A stretch of 7,993 nucleotides of DNA from an uncultured Muribaculaceae bacterium. Its GTDB lineage: Bacteria > Bacteroidota > Bacteroidia > Bacteroidales > Muribaculaceae. A program made the position numbers and the translations under genes. Below the pieces are notes generated by a model. It saw only the letters and a program-made list of their open reading frames with translations. It made no database searches and had not been told where the DNA came from. Of the stretch, positions 1 to 6,136 are shown piece by piece. Positions within the stretch are counted from its first letter, which is position 1, and every line of letters starts with the position of its first letter. The DNA is taken from contig CAJUBM010000124.1 in NCBI GenBank assembly GCA_910584735.1, positions 1 to 7,993 on the forward strand, written 5' to 3'.

Positions 1-57
1 TCCGCCTCTTCTGGTGGCCTGCCGTCCCGGAGGTCCGGCGCCACTACCATCCGGCAT
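1..57 (-). CDS. possible 5' end of an unidentified gene leaving the window
   Basis: Reading the minus strand, an ATG at 57-55 opens a frame that stays open to the window edge and begins MPDGSGAGPPGRQATRRGG. It lies 39 bases past the stop codon of the DUF308-like gene on the same strand, so it could be the next gene of one transcript. The bases just upstream (about 58-85) are AT-rich, which is how many Bacteroidetes start sites look in the absence of a Shine-Dalgarno sequence. Nineteen codons are too few to identify a family, and the Gly/Pro/Arg-rich composition could equally be chance in GC-rich DNA. Two plus-strand frames also remain open from base 1 and stop at 63-65 and 68-70, so the 3' end of a plus-strand gene cannot be excluded. 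Confidence 0.3.
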   Translation of the reverse strand, partial: MPDGSGAGPPGRQATRRGG

Positions 58-96
58 CGCTATAATATAAAGCGTGTAATATCTCAAAAGCAGGCA

Positions 97-759
97 TCAA
101 TGACCCTGGTACTCCTCCGAGGGCTCAGCCTTGGCCTCAGGCTCTTCAGCCGGCTTGACCGCATCATCAGTCTCTGCTTCTACTTGGCTGATTTTCTTTG
201 CCCGGCGATAGCGGTTATACACCATAACGGACATAACAAGCCCCGTAAGCCCGAAGATAATCATGCATATAGCCGTGATAAGAATCAGCCAAAATTCGTT
301 ACGCTCGAACCCTACGCCGTAATGATGGAAATAATCTACAACAATCATAACCACCCCGGCAGCGATATTCAACAGCGGTCCTACAATAAGCCAGCCCGGA
401 TATTCCGCAGCCCGATGGCGAGATGACAGCATAAATAGATGATAGATGCCTCCTAAAATAAGGAGCGCCCCGAAAAGATACACAATAACCGGCTGGAAGA
501 CCTCAGGAACGCACCATATGCACACTCCAAGTCCCATTCCGCTGATACCGCATATGATGCGCAAAGCTTTCGAGAAGGAGCTTTGCGACTGCGCCTTCCT
601 CACAAGCGCACCGGCAACCGATAGAAGTCCCGGCACAAAGAACGCCACACCGCAGAGTATCAGTACGGCCTTATTTATCAACTGGTTGTCGTAGCAGATA
701 AAAACTATGCCCAGCACCAGTATTAGCAATGAGCAGAATCCGTTGGCTTTATAGTTCAT
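97..759 (-). CDS. DUF308/HdeD-like six-helix inner-membrane protein
   Basis: The 220-residue product is hydrophobic, with about six predicted membrane helices near residues 7-23, 31-52, 68-84, 89-110, 124-142 and 156-182. The helices are arranged as short-loop pairs with Gly-rich turns such as GISGMGLGV, GALLILGGI and IIFGLTGLV. That pairing is typical of DUF308/HdeD-type proteins; in enterobacteria HdeD is linked to acid resistance, but the biochemical role of most relatives is unknown. A basic patch (RYRRAKK, 183-189) after the last helix suggests a cytoplasmic C-terminus. A charged, mostly acidic Glu/Ala/Pro tail (about 192-218) follows. The ATG at 759-757 is chosen because a hydrophobic helix starts shortly after it. 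The gene diverges from mtnN, and a candidate promoter lies at 833-867. The family call is from overall pattern only. Confidence 0.72.
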   Translation of the reverse strand: MNYKANGFCSLLILVLGIVFICYDNQLINKAVLILCGVAFFVPGLLSVAGALVRKAQSQSSFSKALRIICGISGMGLGVCIWCVPEVFQPVIVYLFGALLILGGIYHLFMLSSRHRAAEYPGWLIVGPLLNIAAGVVMIVVDYFHHYGVGFERNEFWLILITAICMIIFGLTGLVMSVMVYNRYRRAKKISQVEAETDDAVKPAEEPEAKAEPSEEYQGH

Positions 760-832
760 AGTAGAAAGTTGTTAGTTAGCGATTATTTTACAAGAATACG
801 CAGAATTACGCATCCCCCATATTATAACAACA

Positions 833-867
833 CAAATTTAGGCTTTTTTCACTGAACGCCCCACAAA
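833..867 (-). promoter_or_regulatory. candidate promoter for the DUF308-like gene
   Basis: On the minus strand TAAATTTG (840-833) matches the Bacteroidetes -7 consensus TAnnTTTG. A TTTG (867-864), inside the run of A residues on the plus strand, could be the -33 element. The 23-base spacer is longer than the usual 19-20, so the -33 assignment is weak. Transcription would start near 826, giving a leader of about 67 nt. The site partly overlaps the region driving mtnN in the other direction. Confidence 0.4.
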
Positions 868-884
868 AAAAATTAACATCTTCG

Positions 885-892
885 TAACTTTG
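885..892 (+). promoter_or_regulatory. -7 promoter element of the mtnN-luxS cluster
   Basis: TAACTTTG matches TAnnTTTG exactly and sits 24 bases before the mtnN ATG, so transcription would start near 899 with a leader of about 18 nt. No clear TTTG lies 19-20 bases upstream, where the sequence is an A-run, so the -33 element is poor or absent. Position and orientation, in front of a gene with no other candidate, support the call. Confidence 0.6.
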
Positions 893-916
893 CACCCTAC
901 AACAACCGAAAACACA

Positions 917-1591
917 ATGACAATAGGTATAATAGTGGCCATGAAGGCCGAACTGGAACATCTGCTGCCCACGCTTGACACCCCCCGCTCATGCATAATA
1001 GACGGTGTAGAATTTCATTCCGGCCGGATAGGCACCAACAACATAGTCGTAATGCAGTGCGGCATAGGGAAAGTGAACGCCGCCATCGGCACCCTCCTTC
1101 TAATCAGGGAATTCAAACCTGACCTGATAATAAACACCGGCATTGCCGGCGGAACCGGGCGCGGCGCCGGGATTCTCGACGTGGTGGTGGCCGAAGAGGT
1201 TGCCTACCATGACGTATGGTGCGGCCCCGGCAACGTGCGCGGCCAGGTGCAGGGGCATCCGGCCCGCTATTCTTGCGCGGAAGGCAACGCTCTCCTGCCG
1301 GCACTCTCCGGCATCGCCTCCCTGAAACATGGACTGGTAGCCTCGGGCGACCAGTTTGTAGACACACCGGAGGACCTTGCTCGTATCCTATCGCTCCATC
1401 CCGATGCAATAGCTATAGACATGGAGTCCGGCGCCATAGCGCAGGTTTGCCATATGCACAGTGTGCCGTTCGCCATGATACGCGTGGTCAGCGACTATCC
1501 CGGAGCCGACGACCATCTCGACCAATACCAAAACTTTTGGTCGCAGGCCCCGGAAGCCACATTCAATATCCTGAAAACCTGTCTGGCATAA
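917..1591 (+). CDS. mtnN: 5'-methylthioadenosine/S-adenosylhomocysteine nucleosidase (MtnN/Pfs)
   Basis: This cytoplasmic enzyme hydrolyses S-adenosylhomocysteine to adenine and S-ribosylhomocysteine, and methylthioadenosine to adenine and methylthioribose. The 224-residue length is close to other Pfs proteins (about 230). Seen in the sequence are the N-terminal GIIVAMKAELE with the conserved Glu12, the nucleoside-phosphorylase-fold segments MQCGIGKVNAA (46-56) and INTGIAGG (72-79), GLVASGDQF (139-147), the ribose-contacting Met-Glu pair at 169-170 in IDMESGAIA, and catalytic Asp193 in RVVSDYPG. The ATG at 917 is preferred. An in-frame TTG at 890 would add nine residues, but it overlaps the -7 promoter element and lies upstream of the predicted transcript start. 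No Shine-Dalgarno is present. Ile codons are frequently ATA, unlike in rpsA. luxS follows after 34 bases and encodes the next step of the same pathway. Confidence 0.95.
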   Translation: MTIGIIVAMKAELEHLLPTLDTPRSCIIDGVEFHSGRIGTNNIVVMQCGIGKVNAAIGTLLLIREFKPDLIINTGIAGGTGRGAGILDVVVAEEVAYHDVWCGPGNVRGQVQGHPARYSCAEGNALLPALSGIASLKHGLVASGDQFVDTPEDLARILSLHPDAIAIDMESGAIAQVCHMHSVPFAMIRVVSDYPGADDHLDQYQNFWSQAPEATFNILKTCLA

Positions 1592-1625
1592 ACAGCCAAT
1601 ATTCCTCATTTTCATCCCCACCGAT

Positions 1626-2117
1626 ATGGAAAAGATAGCGTCCTTCACGATTGACCATAACCGGCTGCTACGCGGCGTGTACGTATCGCGGCGCGACACC
1701 ACACCTTCAGGCGACATCCTCACAACATTCGACATACGCATGACCGAGCCGAACCGTCAGAAAGCCCTCTCGCCGGAAGCCCTGCATGCGATGGAGCATC
1801 TTGCCGCCACCTTCCTGCGCAACCATCCCCTGTGGGGCGCTAAGATTGTGTACTGGGGCCCCATGGGGTGCTGCACCGGCAACTACCTCATCCTCCAAGG
1901 CAATCCGGAACCTGCCGACATCCTCCCGTTGCTGCGGGAAACCTTCGAATTCATAGCCACATTCCCCGGCACGGAGCGCGACATACCCGGAGCCACCCCG
2001 CGCGACTGCGGCAACTATTCGTTCATGAATCTTGAAGACGCCCGCAGGGCCGCCCGGATATACCTTGACGAAATACTGCTGAACCCCACGCCTGAAAACC
2101 TTGTTTACCCTGAATAA
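1626..2117 (+). CDS. luxS: S-ribosylhomocysteine lyase (LuxS), AI-2 synthase
   Basis: LuxS cleaves S-ribosylhomocysteine to homocysteine and 4,5-dihydroxy-2,3-pentanedione, which cyclises to the AI-2 signal. It uses the product of the MtnN reaction encoded 34 bases upstream. The 163-residue length is normal for the family. All hallmark residues are visible: the metal-binding HxxxH as His54-Ala-Met-Glu57-His58, with Glu57 the general base; Cys82 in PMGCCTG, the catalytic cysteine position; and Cys128 in RDCGNY, the third metal ligand. Further family signatures are TFDIR (34-38), EPN (41-43) and IPGA (120-123). The enzyme should therefore be active, as a homodimer with a divalent metal. A second Cys (Cys83) sits next to the catalytic one. 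The ATG at 1626 has no Shine-Dalgarno. mtnN and luxS probably share one transcript, since neither a terminator nor a promoter is visible between them. Confidence 0.96.
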   Translation: MEKIASFTIDHNRLLRGVYVSRRDTTPSGDILTTFDIRMTEPNRQKALSPEALHAMEHLAATFLRNHPLWGAKIVYWGPMGCCTGNYLILQGNPEPADILPLLRETFEFIATFPGTERDIPGATPRDCGNYSFMNLEDARRAARIYLDEILLNPTPENLVYPE

Positions 2118-2140
2118 AAGGAATACGCAAAGACACCCAG

Positions 2141-2797
2141 GTGAAGGATATAAAGGCAATAAAGGGGCGATACTACATACAGCGCCTCATCGACGAGGGG
2201 GAACACGAGCATCAGGACTTCAAATTCCAGATTTCCGATGCCCGCAAGATAGCCCGCTCCATATCCGCCTTCTCCAACAACGACGGCGGCCGTCTCCTCA
2301 TAGGCGTAAAAGACAACGGCACCATAGCCGGCGTACGCTCCGAGGAGGACATCTATATGATTGAGGCCGCAGCCCGCAGCTACTGTACACCGGAAGTGGA
2401 AGTCGACATCACAGCCTTCCTTTGCGAAGGGGGAGCCGTGGTATATCGCGCCACCATCCCCCGCTGCGCCACCCGGCCTGTATTCGTGCGCGAAGAAGGC
2501 ACCACCCTGCGCGCCTATCTGCGCGTGGCCGATGAGAACATCGCCGTGCCCGACATAATGGTGCGCTCCTGGCAACGCAGCGCCTCCTCCGAAGGTTCTC
2601 TGCTCACCTTCTCCCCTGCGGAGCGCGCCCTGCTGCAATATCTCGGGCAACACGGCATTGCCGACCCCTCCCGATTCCATCTCGAAGCCCACATCTCACT
2701 CCCTTCCGCCGAGGACGCCATAACACGGCTGGCCTCCCTGGGCATAATAACCTTCACCCATACCTCCGGCCGCTTCCTACTGGCCCTCACGGACTAA
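2141..2797 (+). CDS. AlbA_2 (Schlafen-type) domain protein with C-terminal winged-helix-like region
   Basis: This 218-residue protein resembles the AlbA_2/Schlafen putative DNA- or RNA-binding family often annotated as 'ATP-binding protein' or transcriptional regulator. The N-terminal domain (about 9-140) shows the family pattern: EHEHQDFKF (21-29), the helix ARSISAFSNNDGGRLLIGV (38-56), KDNGTIAGV (57-65), then RAYLRVADENIAVP (124-137). Residues 155-210 (SPAERALLQYL, then SAEDAITRLASLGIITF and a beta wing) look like a small winged-helix domain. The start is GTG at 2141, 23 bases after the luxS stop; the first in-frame ATG would come only at residue 73, inside the domain, so the GTG is likely real. 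The gene is in line with mtnN-luxS with no promoter between them, so co-transcription is expected. Its function and any tie to AI-2 or methyl recycling are unknown. Confidence 0.8.
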   Translation: MKDIKAIKGRYYIQRLIDEGEHEHQDFKFQISDARKIARSISAFSNNDGGRLLIGVKDNGTIAGVRSEEDIYMIEAAARSYCTPEVEVDITAFLCEGGAVVYRATIPRCATRPVFVREEGTTLRAYLRVADENIAVPDIMVRSWQRSASSEGSLLTFSPAERALLQYLGQHGIADPSRFHLEAHISLPSAEDAITRLASLGIITFTHTSGRFLLALTD

Positions 2798-2845
2798 GTG
2801 GTATTTTATAATCTTTGGACAATTCCCGGCCGGAAAGAAAAATTT

Positions 2846-2876
2846 TTTGGTAATCCCCCGAAAAATCGTACCTTTG
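2846..2876 (+). promoter_or_regulatory. rpsA promoter (-33 TTTG, -7 TACCTTTG)
   Basis: TTTG at 2846-2849 and TACCTTTG at 2869-2876 are separated by 19 bases, an exact fit to the Bacteroidetes housekeeping consensus TTTG-N19-TAnnTTTG. Transcription should begin near 2883, giving rpsA a leader of about 150 nt. This is the best promoter in the window, as expected for a highly expressed ribosomal protein gene. Confidence 0.85.
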
Positions 2877-2882
2877 CAGCGG

Positions 2883-3032
2883 CTTAACGGCCACATAAGG
2901 GGACTTTGCGCCCTCACGGATGCAAGGGCAACCTTATGCAGCGATTTATCAATTTAATTAACAACCACTTAGCGCGTACGCGCGGCTGCCCCGGAAACAA
3001 CCGGGACGACGAGTACGCAAAAACTGTCTTAA
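2883..3032 (+). promoter_or_regulatory. structured 5' leader of rpsA, candidate autoregulatory element
   Basis: The untranslated leader contains two predicted stem-loops. The first has an outer stem CATAAGG (2894-2900) with CCTTATG (2932-2938) and an inner stem GCCCT (2910-2914) with AGGGC (2925-2929). The second has an outer stem GCGTAC (2974-2979) with GTACGC (3013-3018) and an inner stem CCCGG (2990-2994) with CCGGG (3001-3005) closing an AAACAA loop. They are joined by an AU-rich single strand (about 2942-2970), and the second ends 14 bases before the ATG, which has no Shine-Dalgarno. In E. coli, S1 represses its own translation through a folded leader that also lacks a strong Shine-Dalgarno. 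An analogous role here is inference; the structures were found by eye. Confidence 0.5.
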
Positions 3033-4820
3033 ATGACTGAAGAAATCAAAAACACCCCGATCGCAGACTTCGATTGGGATGCCTACGAAAAAGGCGAAAA
3101 CAAGAGCGAGAAATCACGCGAGGAACTGACCCGCACCTACGACGAATCGCTCAACACCGTCAAGGACAAAGAAGTAATCGAAGGTACCATCATCGCCCTC
3201 AACAAACGCGAGGCCGTGGTTAACATCGGCTACAAGTCAGACGGCATCATCCCCATGAACGAATTCCGCTACAACCCCGACATCAAGGTCGGCGACACAG
3301 TGGAAGTGTTCGTAGAGAATCCCGAGGACAAGAAAGGCCAGCTCGTGCTGTCGCACCGCAAGGCCCGCGCAGCCCGCTCATGGGACCGCATCAACCAGGC
3401 CCTCGAAAACGACGAAATCATCAAGGGCTTCATCAAGTGCCGCACCAAGGGTGGTATGATTGTCGACGTATTCGGCATCGAAGCCTTCCTTCCCGGCTCG
3501 CAGATCGATGTAAAGCCCATCCGCGACTACGACATGTTCGTAGGGAAGACCATGGAATTCAAGGTTGTGAAAATCAACCCCGAGTTCAAAAACGTCGTTG
3601 TATCGCACAAAGCACTCATCGAGGCCGAACTCGAGCAGCAGAAGCGCGAAATCATCGCCAAGCTTGAAAAAGGCCAGGTACTTGAAGGTACCGTCAAGAA
3701 CATCACCTCCTACGGCGTATTCATCGACCTGGGCGGCGTTGACGGCCTCATCCATATCACAGACCTCTCGTGGGGCCGCGTAAGCCACCCCGAGGAAGTT
3801 GTGCAACTCGACCAGAAGCTCAATGTCGTTATCCTCGACTTCGATGACGAGAAGAAACGCATCGCCCTGGGTCTCAAGCAGCTCCAGCCCCATCCCTGGG
3901 ACGCTATCGCCGACACCCTCAAGGTGGGCGACAAAGTCAAGGGCAAAGTTGTCGTTATGGCCGACTACGGCGCTTTCGTCGAAGTTGCCACCGGCGTCGA
4001 GGGCCTGATCCACGTAAGCGAGATGTCATGGAGCCAGCACCTGCGCTCCGCACAGGACTTCATGAAGGTCGGCGACGAGGTAGAGGCCGTAATCCTCACC
4101 CTCGACCGCGAAGACCGCAAGATGAGCCTCGGCATCAAACAGCTTAAGAAAGATCCCTGGGAAGATATCGAGGTACGCTACCCCGTTGGGTCGAAGCACA
4201 CCGCCAAGGTTCGCAACTTCACCAACTTCGGCGTATTCGTTGAAATCGAAGAAGGCGTTGACGGCCTGATCCACATCTCCGACCTCTCATGGACCAAGAA
4301 GGTTAAGCACCCCTCCGAATTCACCCAGATCGGTGCCGATATCGATGTCATGGTTCTTGAAATCGACAAGGACAACCGCCGCCTCTCCCTGGGCCATAAG
4401 CAGCTTGAGGAGAATCCCTGGGATGTATTCGAGACCATCTTCACCGTTGGTTCCGTTCACCAGGGCACAATCGTAGAGATGCTCGACAAGGGCGCAGTCG
4501 TACAACTCCCCTACGGCGTTGAAGGCTTCGCCACACCCAAGCACCTCGTAAAGGAAGACGGCTCACAGGCCAAGGTTGACGAGAAACTTGACTTCAAGGT
4601 AATCGAGTTCAACAAAGATTCCAAGCGCATCATCCTGTCGCACAGCCGCATCTTCGAAGATGCAGGTAAGGCAGAACGCGCCGAGGCCCGCAAGGCAAAA
4701 CGCGCCAACCGTCCGGCCCGCGAGGAAGCTCCCGCGCTAACCACCCCGGTTGAGAAAACCACCCTTGGCGACATCGAGGCCCTTGCCGCCCTGAAAGAGA
4801 AACTCGCAGGCAAAGCATAA
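3033..4820 (+). CDS. rpsA: 30S ribosomal protein S1 (bS1), six S1 domains
   Basis: bS1 binds single-stranded mRNA at the small ribosomal subunit and helps start translation on messages with weak or no Shine-Dalgarno sites, which matters here because nearly every gene in the window lacks one. The 595-residue product has six OB-fold S1 domains at about 47-110, 128-194, 213-283, 298-370, 385-457 and 471-537. Domains 3-5 carry the strongest RNA-binding signature (for example YGVFIDLGGVDGLIHITDLSW, 227-247, and equivalents at 312-333 and 399-420). An acidic N-terminal arm (1-46) precedes them. A basic linker (547-563) and a TLGDIEALAALKEKL tail (577-591), familiar from Bacteroidetes S1 proteins, follow. 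E. coli S1 has 557 residues, so the tail is the main extra part. Codon choice is strongly biased (Ile nearly always ATC), unlike mtnN, as expected for high expression. Confidence 0.97.
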   Translation: MTEEIKNTPIADFDWDAYEKGENKSEKSREELTRTYDESLNTVKDKEVIEGTIIALNKREAVVNIGYKSDGIIPMNEFRYNPDIKVGDTVEVFVENPEDKKGQLVLSHRKARAARSWDRINQALENDEIIKGFIKCRTKGGMIVDVFGIEAFLPGSQIDVKPIRDYDMFVGKTMEFKVVKINPEFKNVVVSHKALIEAELEQQKREIIAKLEKGQVLEGTVKNITSYGVFIDLGGVDGLIHITDLSWGRVSHPEEVVQLDQKLNVVILDFDDEKKRIALGLKQLQPHPWDAIADTLKVGDKVKGKVVVMADYGAFVEVATGVEGLIHVSEMSWSQHLRSAQDFMKVGDEVEAVILTLDREDRKMSLGIKQLKKDPWEDIEVRYPVGSKHTAKVRNFTNFGVFVEIEEGVDGLIHISDLSWTKKVKHPSEFTQIGADIDVMVLEIDKDNRRLSLGHKQLEENPWDVFETIFTVGSVHQGTIVEMLDKGAVVQLPYGVEGFATPKHLVKEDGSQAKVDEKLDFKVIEFNKDSKRIILSHSRIFEDAGKAERAEARKAKRANRPAREEAPALTTPVEKTTLGDIEALAALKEKLAGKA

Positions 4821-4838
4821 CCCCTGCCCTCCATACAG

Positions 4839-4882
4839 ACAACAGTGTGCCGGAATCACGCATCCCGGCACACTGTTGTTTT
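4839..4882 (+). terminator. intrinsic terminator of rpsA
   Basis: A perfect 15-bp stem pairs 4839-4853 with 4865-4879 around an 11-base loop, and the RNA then ends in a run of four U (4879-4882). It starts 18 bases after the rpsA stop. On the opposite strand no T-run follows the hairpin, so it is a clear terminator only for rpsA, though the same hairpin lies downstream of the convergent acyltransferase gene. Confidence 0.9.
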
Positions 4883-4927
4883 ATGGCACACCACTTTATA
4901 AGGCTACACTCATATCAGTCTGTAATT

Positions 4928-5881
4928 TTATAACACTTCAAAACTCCACTTCACGGAGGGTATGCAGCCGATGCTTTCCTTGAAGCGGCACAGGCCGTAA
5001 TTGGGCGTGCCGCCGGCCAAAGCCGCAGGGCCGATGTCGACGAAGTCAACATCGCCACGGGAGATATAATGGTTGAAAATCTCTACCGGCAGGAGGTTCA
5101 TCGGCCTTAGGTCTGAAAAACCGGGCATATCGCCCCAATATACGACCTGCACCACACGCGGCGCTATACGGTAGACCAACGCCGAGGCGGCAGGCCGTTC
5201 TCCAAGACTGAGGAGGAACAGTTCCATCGGCACTACGGCGGAGGTTTCCACCACCTGCTCCAACGACATGCGCAGCACATAGCCGTGGCTATCCCTGTTC
5301 TGCCGTATCACATCGTAAATCCGGGCTATATTCGTGGCATCCGTCCCGAGTCTTTCGAAGATGAAACCTGCCGTACGCGCCCTACGCAAGTTTTTAAGGG
5401 CGGCATGGTTACACAAATCCTCCGCCGATACCAGACCGCGCAAATCAACATGATAGCTCAATTCGGCCACTCCTCTGCCACCGCTGAGGCGTGTCAACAC
5501 GTTCACTGACTTAGCATAGAGATCCGCATCCATGAATTCCGGGGGCAATGTCACCCTCAGTCCCCGTTCCCCGGCAAACCGGGCCGCCAGCCGGTACATC
5601 CCCTCTATCTCATTTACCCTCTGCCCCCGATTCACCACCAGACCTCCGAACGGGGCTGAGAATGGCGAACACCATCCATCGCCCTCACGCAAACCCAAGA
5701 CAAGTCCTCCGCGCAAGCGGCTGTCGCGGAAAGCGAGAAAGGACAGACGCCCGCACCGCCCCCGATTAAGGCAGGCAAACGCCGCAGTATTATATATATG
5801 CGTATTCTCCGCAGGGAACATATCAGCAAATTCCTTGCTGTCAATCTCTAACAAATCCATATCAACTGCAAATTTACGCAT
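4928..5881 (-). CDS. GNAT/FemAB-like acyltransferase family protein
   Basis: The 317-residue soluble protein has the layout of Acetyltransf_6/FemAB-like GNAT proteins, which usually carry a duplicated GNAT fold and transfer acyl or aminoacyl groups. An N-terminal half starts with HIYNTAAFACLN (28-39), followed by the strands LSFLAFRD (46-53) and GGLVLGLREG (58-67) and the PFSAPFGG segment (73-80). The C-terminal half contains LKNLRRARTAGF (162-173), IYDVIRQNRDSHGY (188-201), then ASALVYRI and VVQVVYWGD strands (232-251), LRPMNLL (258-264), DIGPA (282-286) and the end motif NYGLCRFKESIGC (294-306). The substrate cannot be read from sequence; cell-envelope or polysaccharide modification is a family-level guess. 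The ATG at 5881 is used; one at 5860 (residue 8) is nearly as likely. It is convergent with rpsA, divergent from the LRR gene, and appears monocistronic. Confidence 0.75.
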   Translation of the reverse strand: MRKFAVDMDLLEIDSKEFADMFPAENTHIYNTAAFACLNRGRCGRLSFLAFRDSRLRGGLVLGLREGDGWCSPFSAPFGGLVVNRGQRVNEIEGMYRLAARFAGERGLRVTLPPEFMDADLYAKSVNVLTRLSGGRGVAELSYHVDLRGLVSAEDLCNHAALKNLRRARTAGFIFERLGTDATNIARIYDVIRQNRDSHGYVLRMSLEQVVETSAVVPMELFLLSLGERPAASALVYRIAPRVVQVVYWGDMPGFSDLRPMNLLPVEIFNHYISRGDVDFVDIGPAALAGGTPNYGLCRFKESIGCIPSVKWSFEVL

Positions 5882-5945
5882 TTCCTCCGAATCTATATCC
5901 CCACATAGCCAAAGGTCAGATTAATAGTTAAATACTGTTAATAAA

Positions 5946-5974
5946 TTGGGGGGTAATTTTTATACTTACCTTTG
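5946..5974 (+). promoter_or_regulatory. promoter of the BspA-like gene
   Basis: TACCTTTG (5967-5974) is an exact TAnnTTTG match, and TTG (5946-5948) lies 18 bases upstream as a -33 element. A run of six G (5948-5953) begins within the -33 triplet and extends into the spacer. Transcription would start near 5981, leaving a leader of about 156 nt before the ATG at 6137. Confidence 0.72.
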
Positions 5975-5980
5975 TGAAAA

Positions 5981-6136
5981 CAACCCAAAAAGTTGCTTCG
6001 ATACCTAACAACTATCAATATATTAGCTTCATAACCTGACAGCTTATATTCCCAACCTGATGGCAGGGACCACCCTCCCATGCCGAAACACACTGACACA
6101 CTTTTTACATACTGATCTAAATATATCACAAACCTT
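5981..6136 (+). other. long 5' leader of the BspA-like gene
   Basis: No gene is visible in this stretch. Its only structure I can support is a short hairpin, GGCAGGG (6062-6068) with CCC-A-TGCC (6077-6084), carrying a one-base bulge and an 8-base loop. The rest is AT-rich and probably unstructured, including the last 30 bases before the ATG, which lack a Shine-Dalgarno sequence. Whether it regulates the gene is unknown. Confidence 0.35.

Noticed and set aside
100..426. Plus-strand open frame opposite the DUF308-like gene, open from base 1
   Set aside because: It is antisense to a coherent six-helix membrane protein and has no promoter or recognisable domain.
1216..1638. Plus-strand open frame overlapping mtnN and the luxS start
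   Set aside because: It is Arg/Ser/Pro-rich, out of frame with mtnN, and crosses into luxS; this is typical of a shadow frame.
2105..2692. Minus-strand open frame (195 codons) opposite the AlbA_2 gene
   Set aside because: It is antisense to a recognisable domain, is Gly/Tyr-rich in a way expected of complementary GC-rich codons, and overlaps the end of luxS.
2823..2848. Possible terminator after the AlbA_2 gene (TTCC/GGAA hairpin before an A/T run)
   Set aside because: The stem is only four base pairs and an A-rich stretch separates it from the T-run, which is itself part of the rpsA -33 region.
3378..4013. Long minus-strand open frame (211 codons) within rpsA
   Set aside because: It is antisense to strongly conserved S1 domains in a highly codon-biased gene; the absence of stops follows from the bias, and the predicted peptide resembles no family I know.
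5884..5888. GGAGG (minus strand) just before the acyltransferase ATG at 5881
   Set aside because: Only two bases separate it from the ATG, too close for normal Shine-Dalgarno use, and it is 23 bases from the alternative ATG at 5860; in this lineage such sites are little used.
5910..5917. GACCTTTG on the minus strand as a -7 element for the acyltransferase gene
   Set aside because: The first base deviates from TAnnTTTG and no TTG lies 18-20 bases upstream; it is suggestive by position but not supported enough to list.
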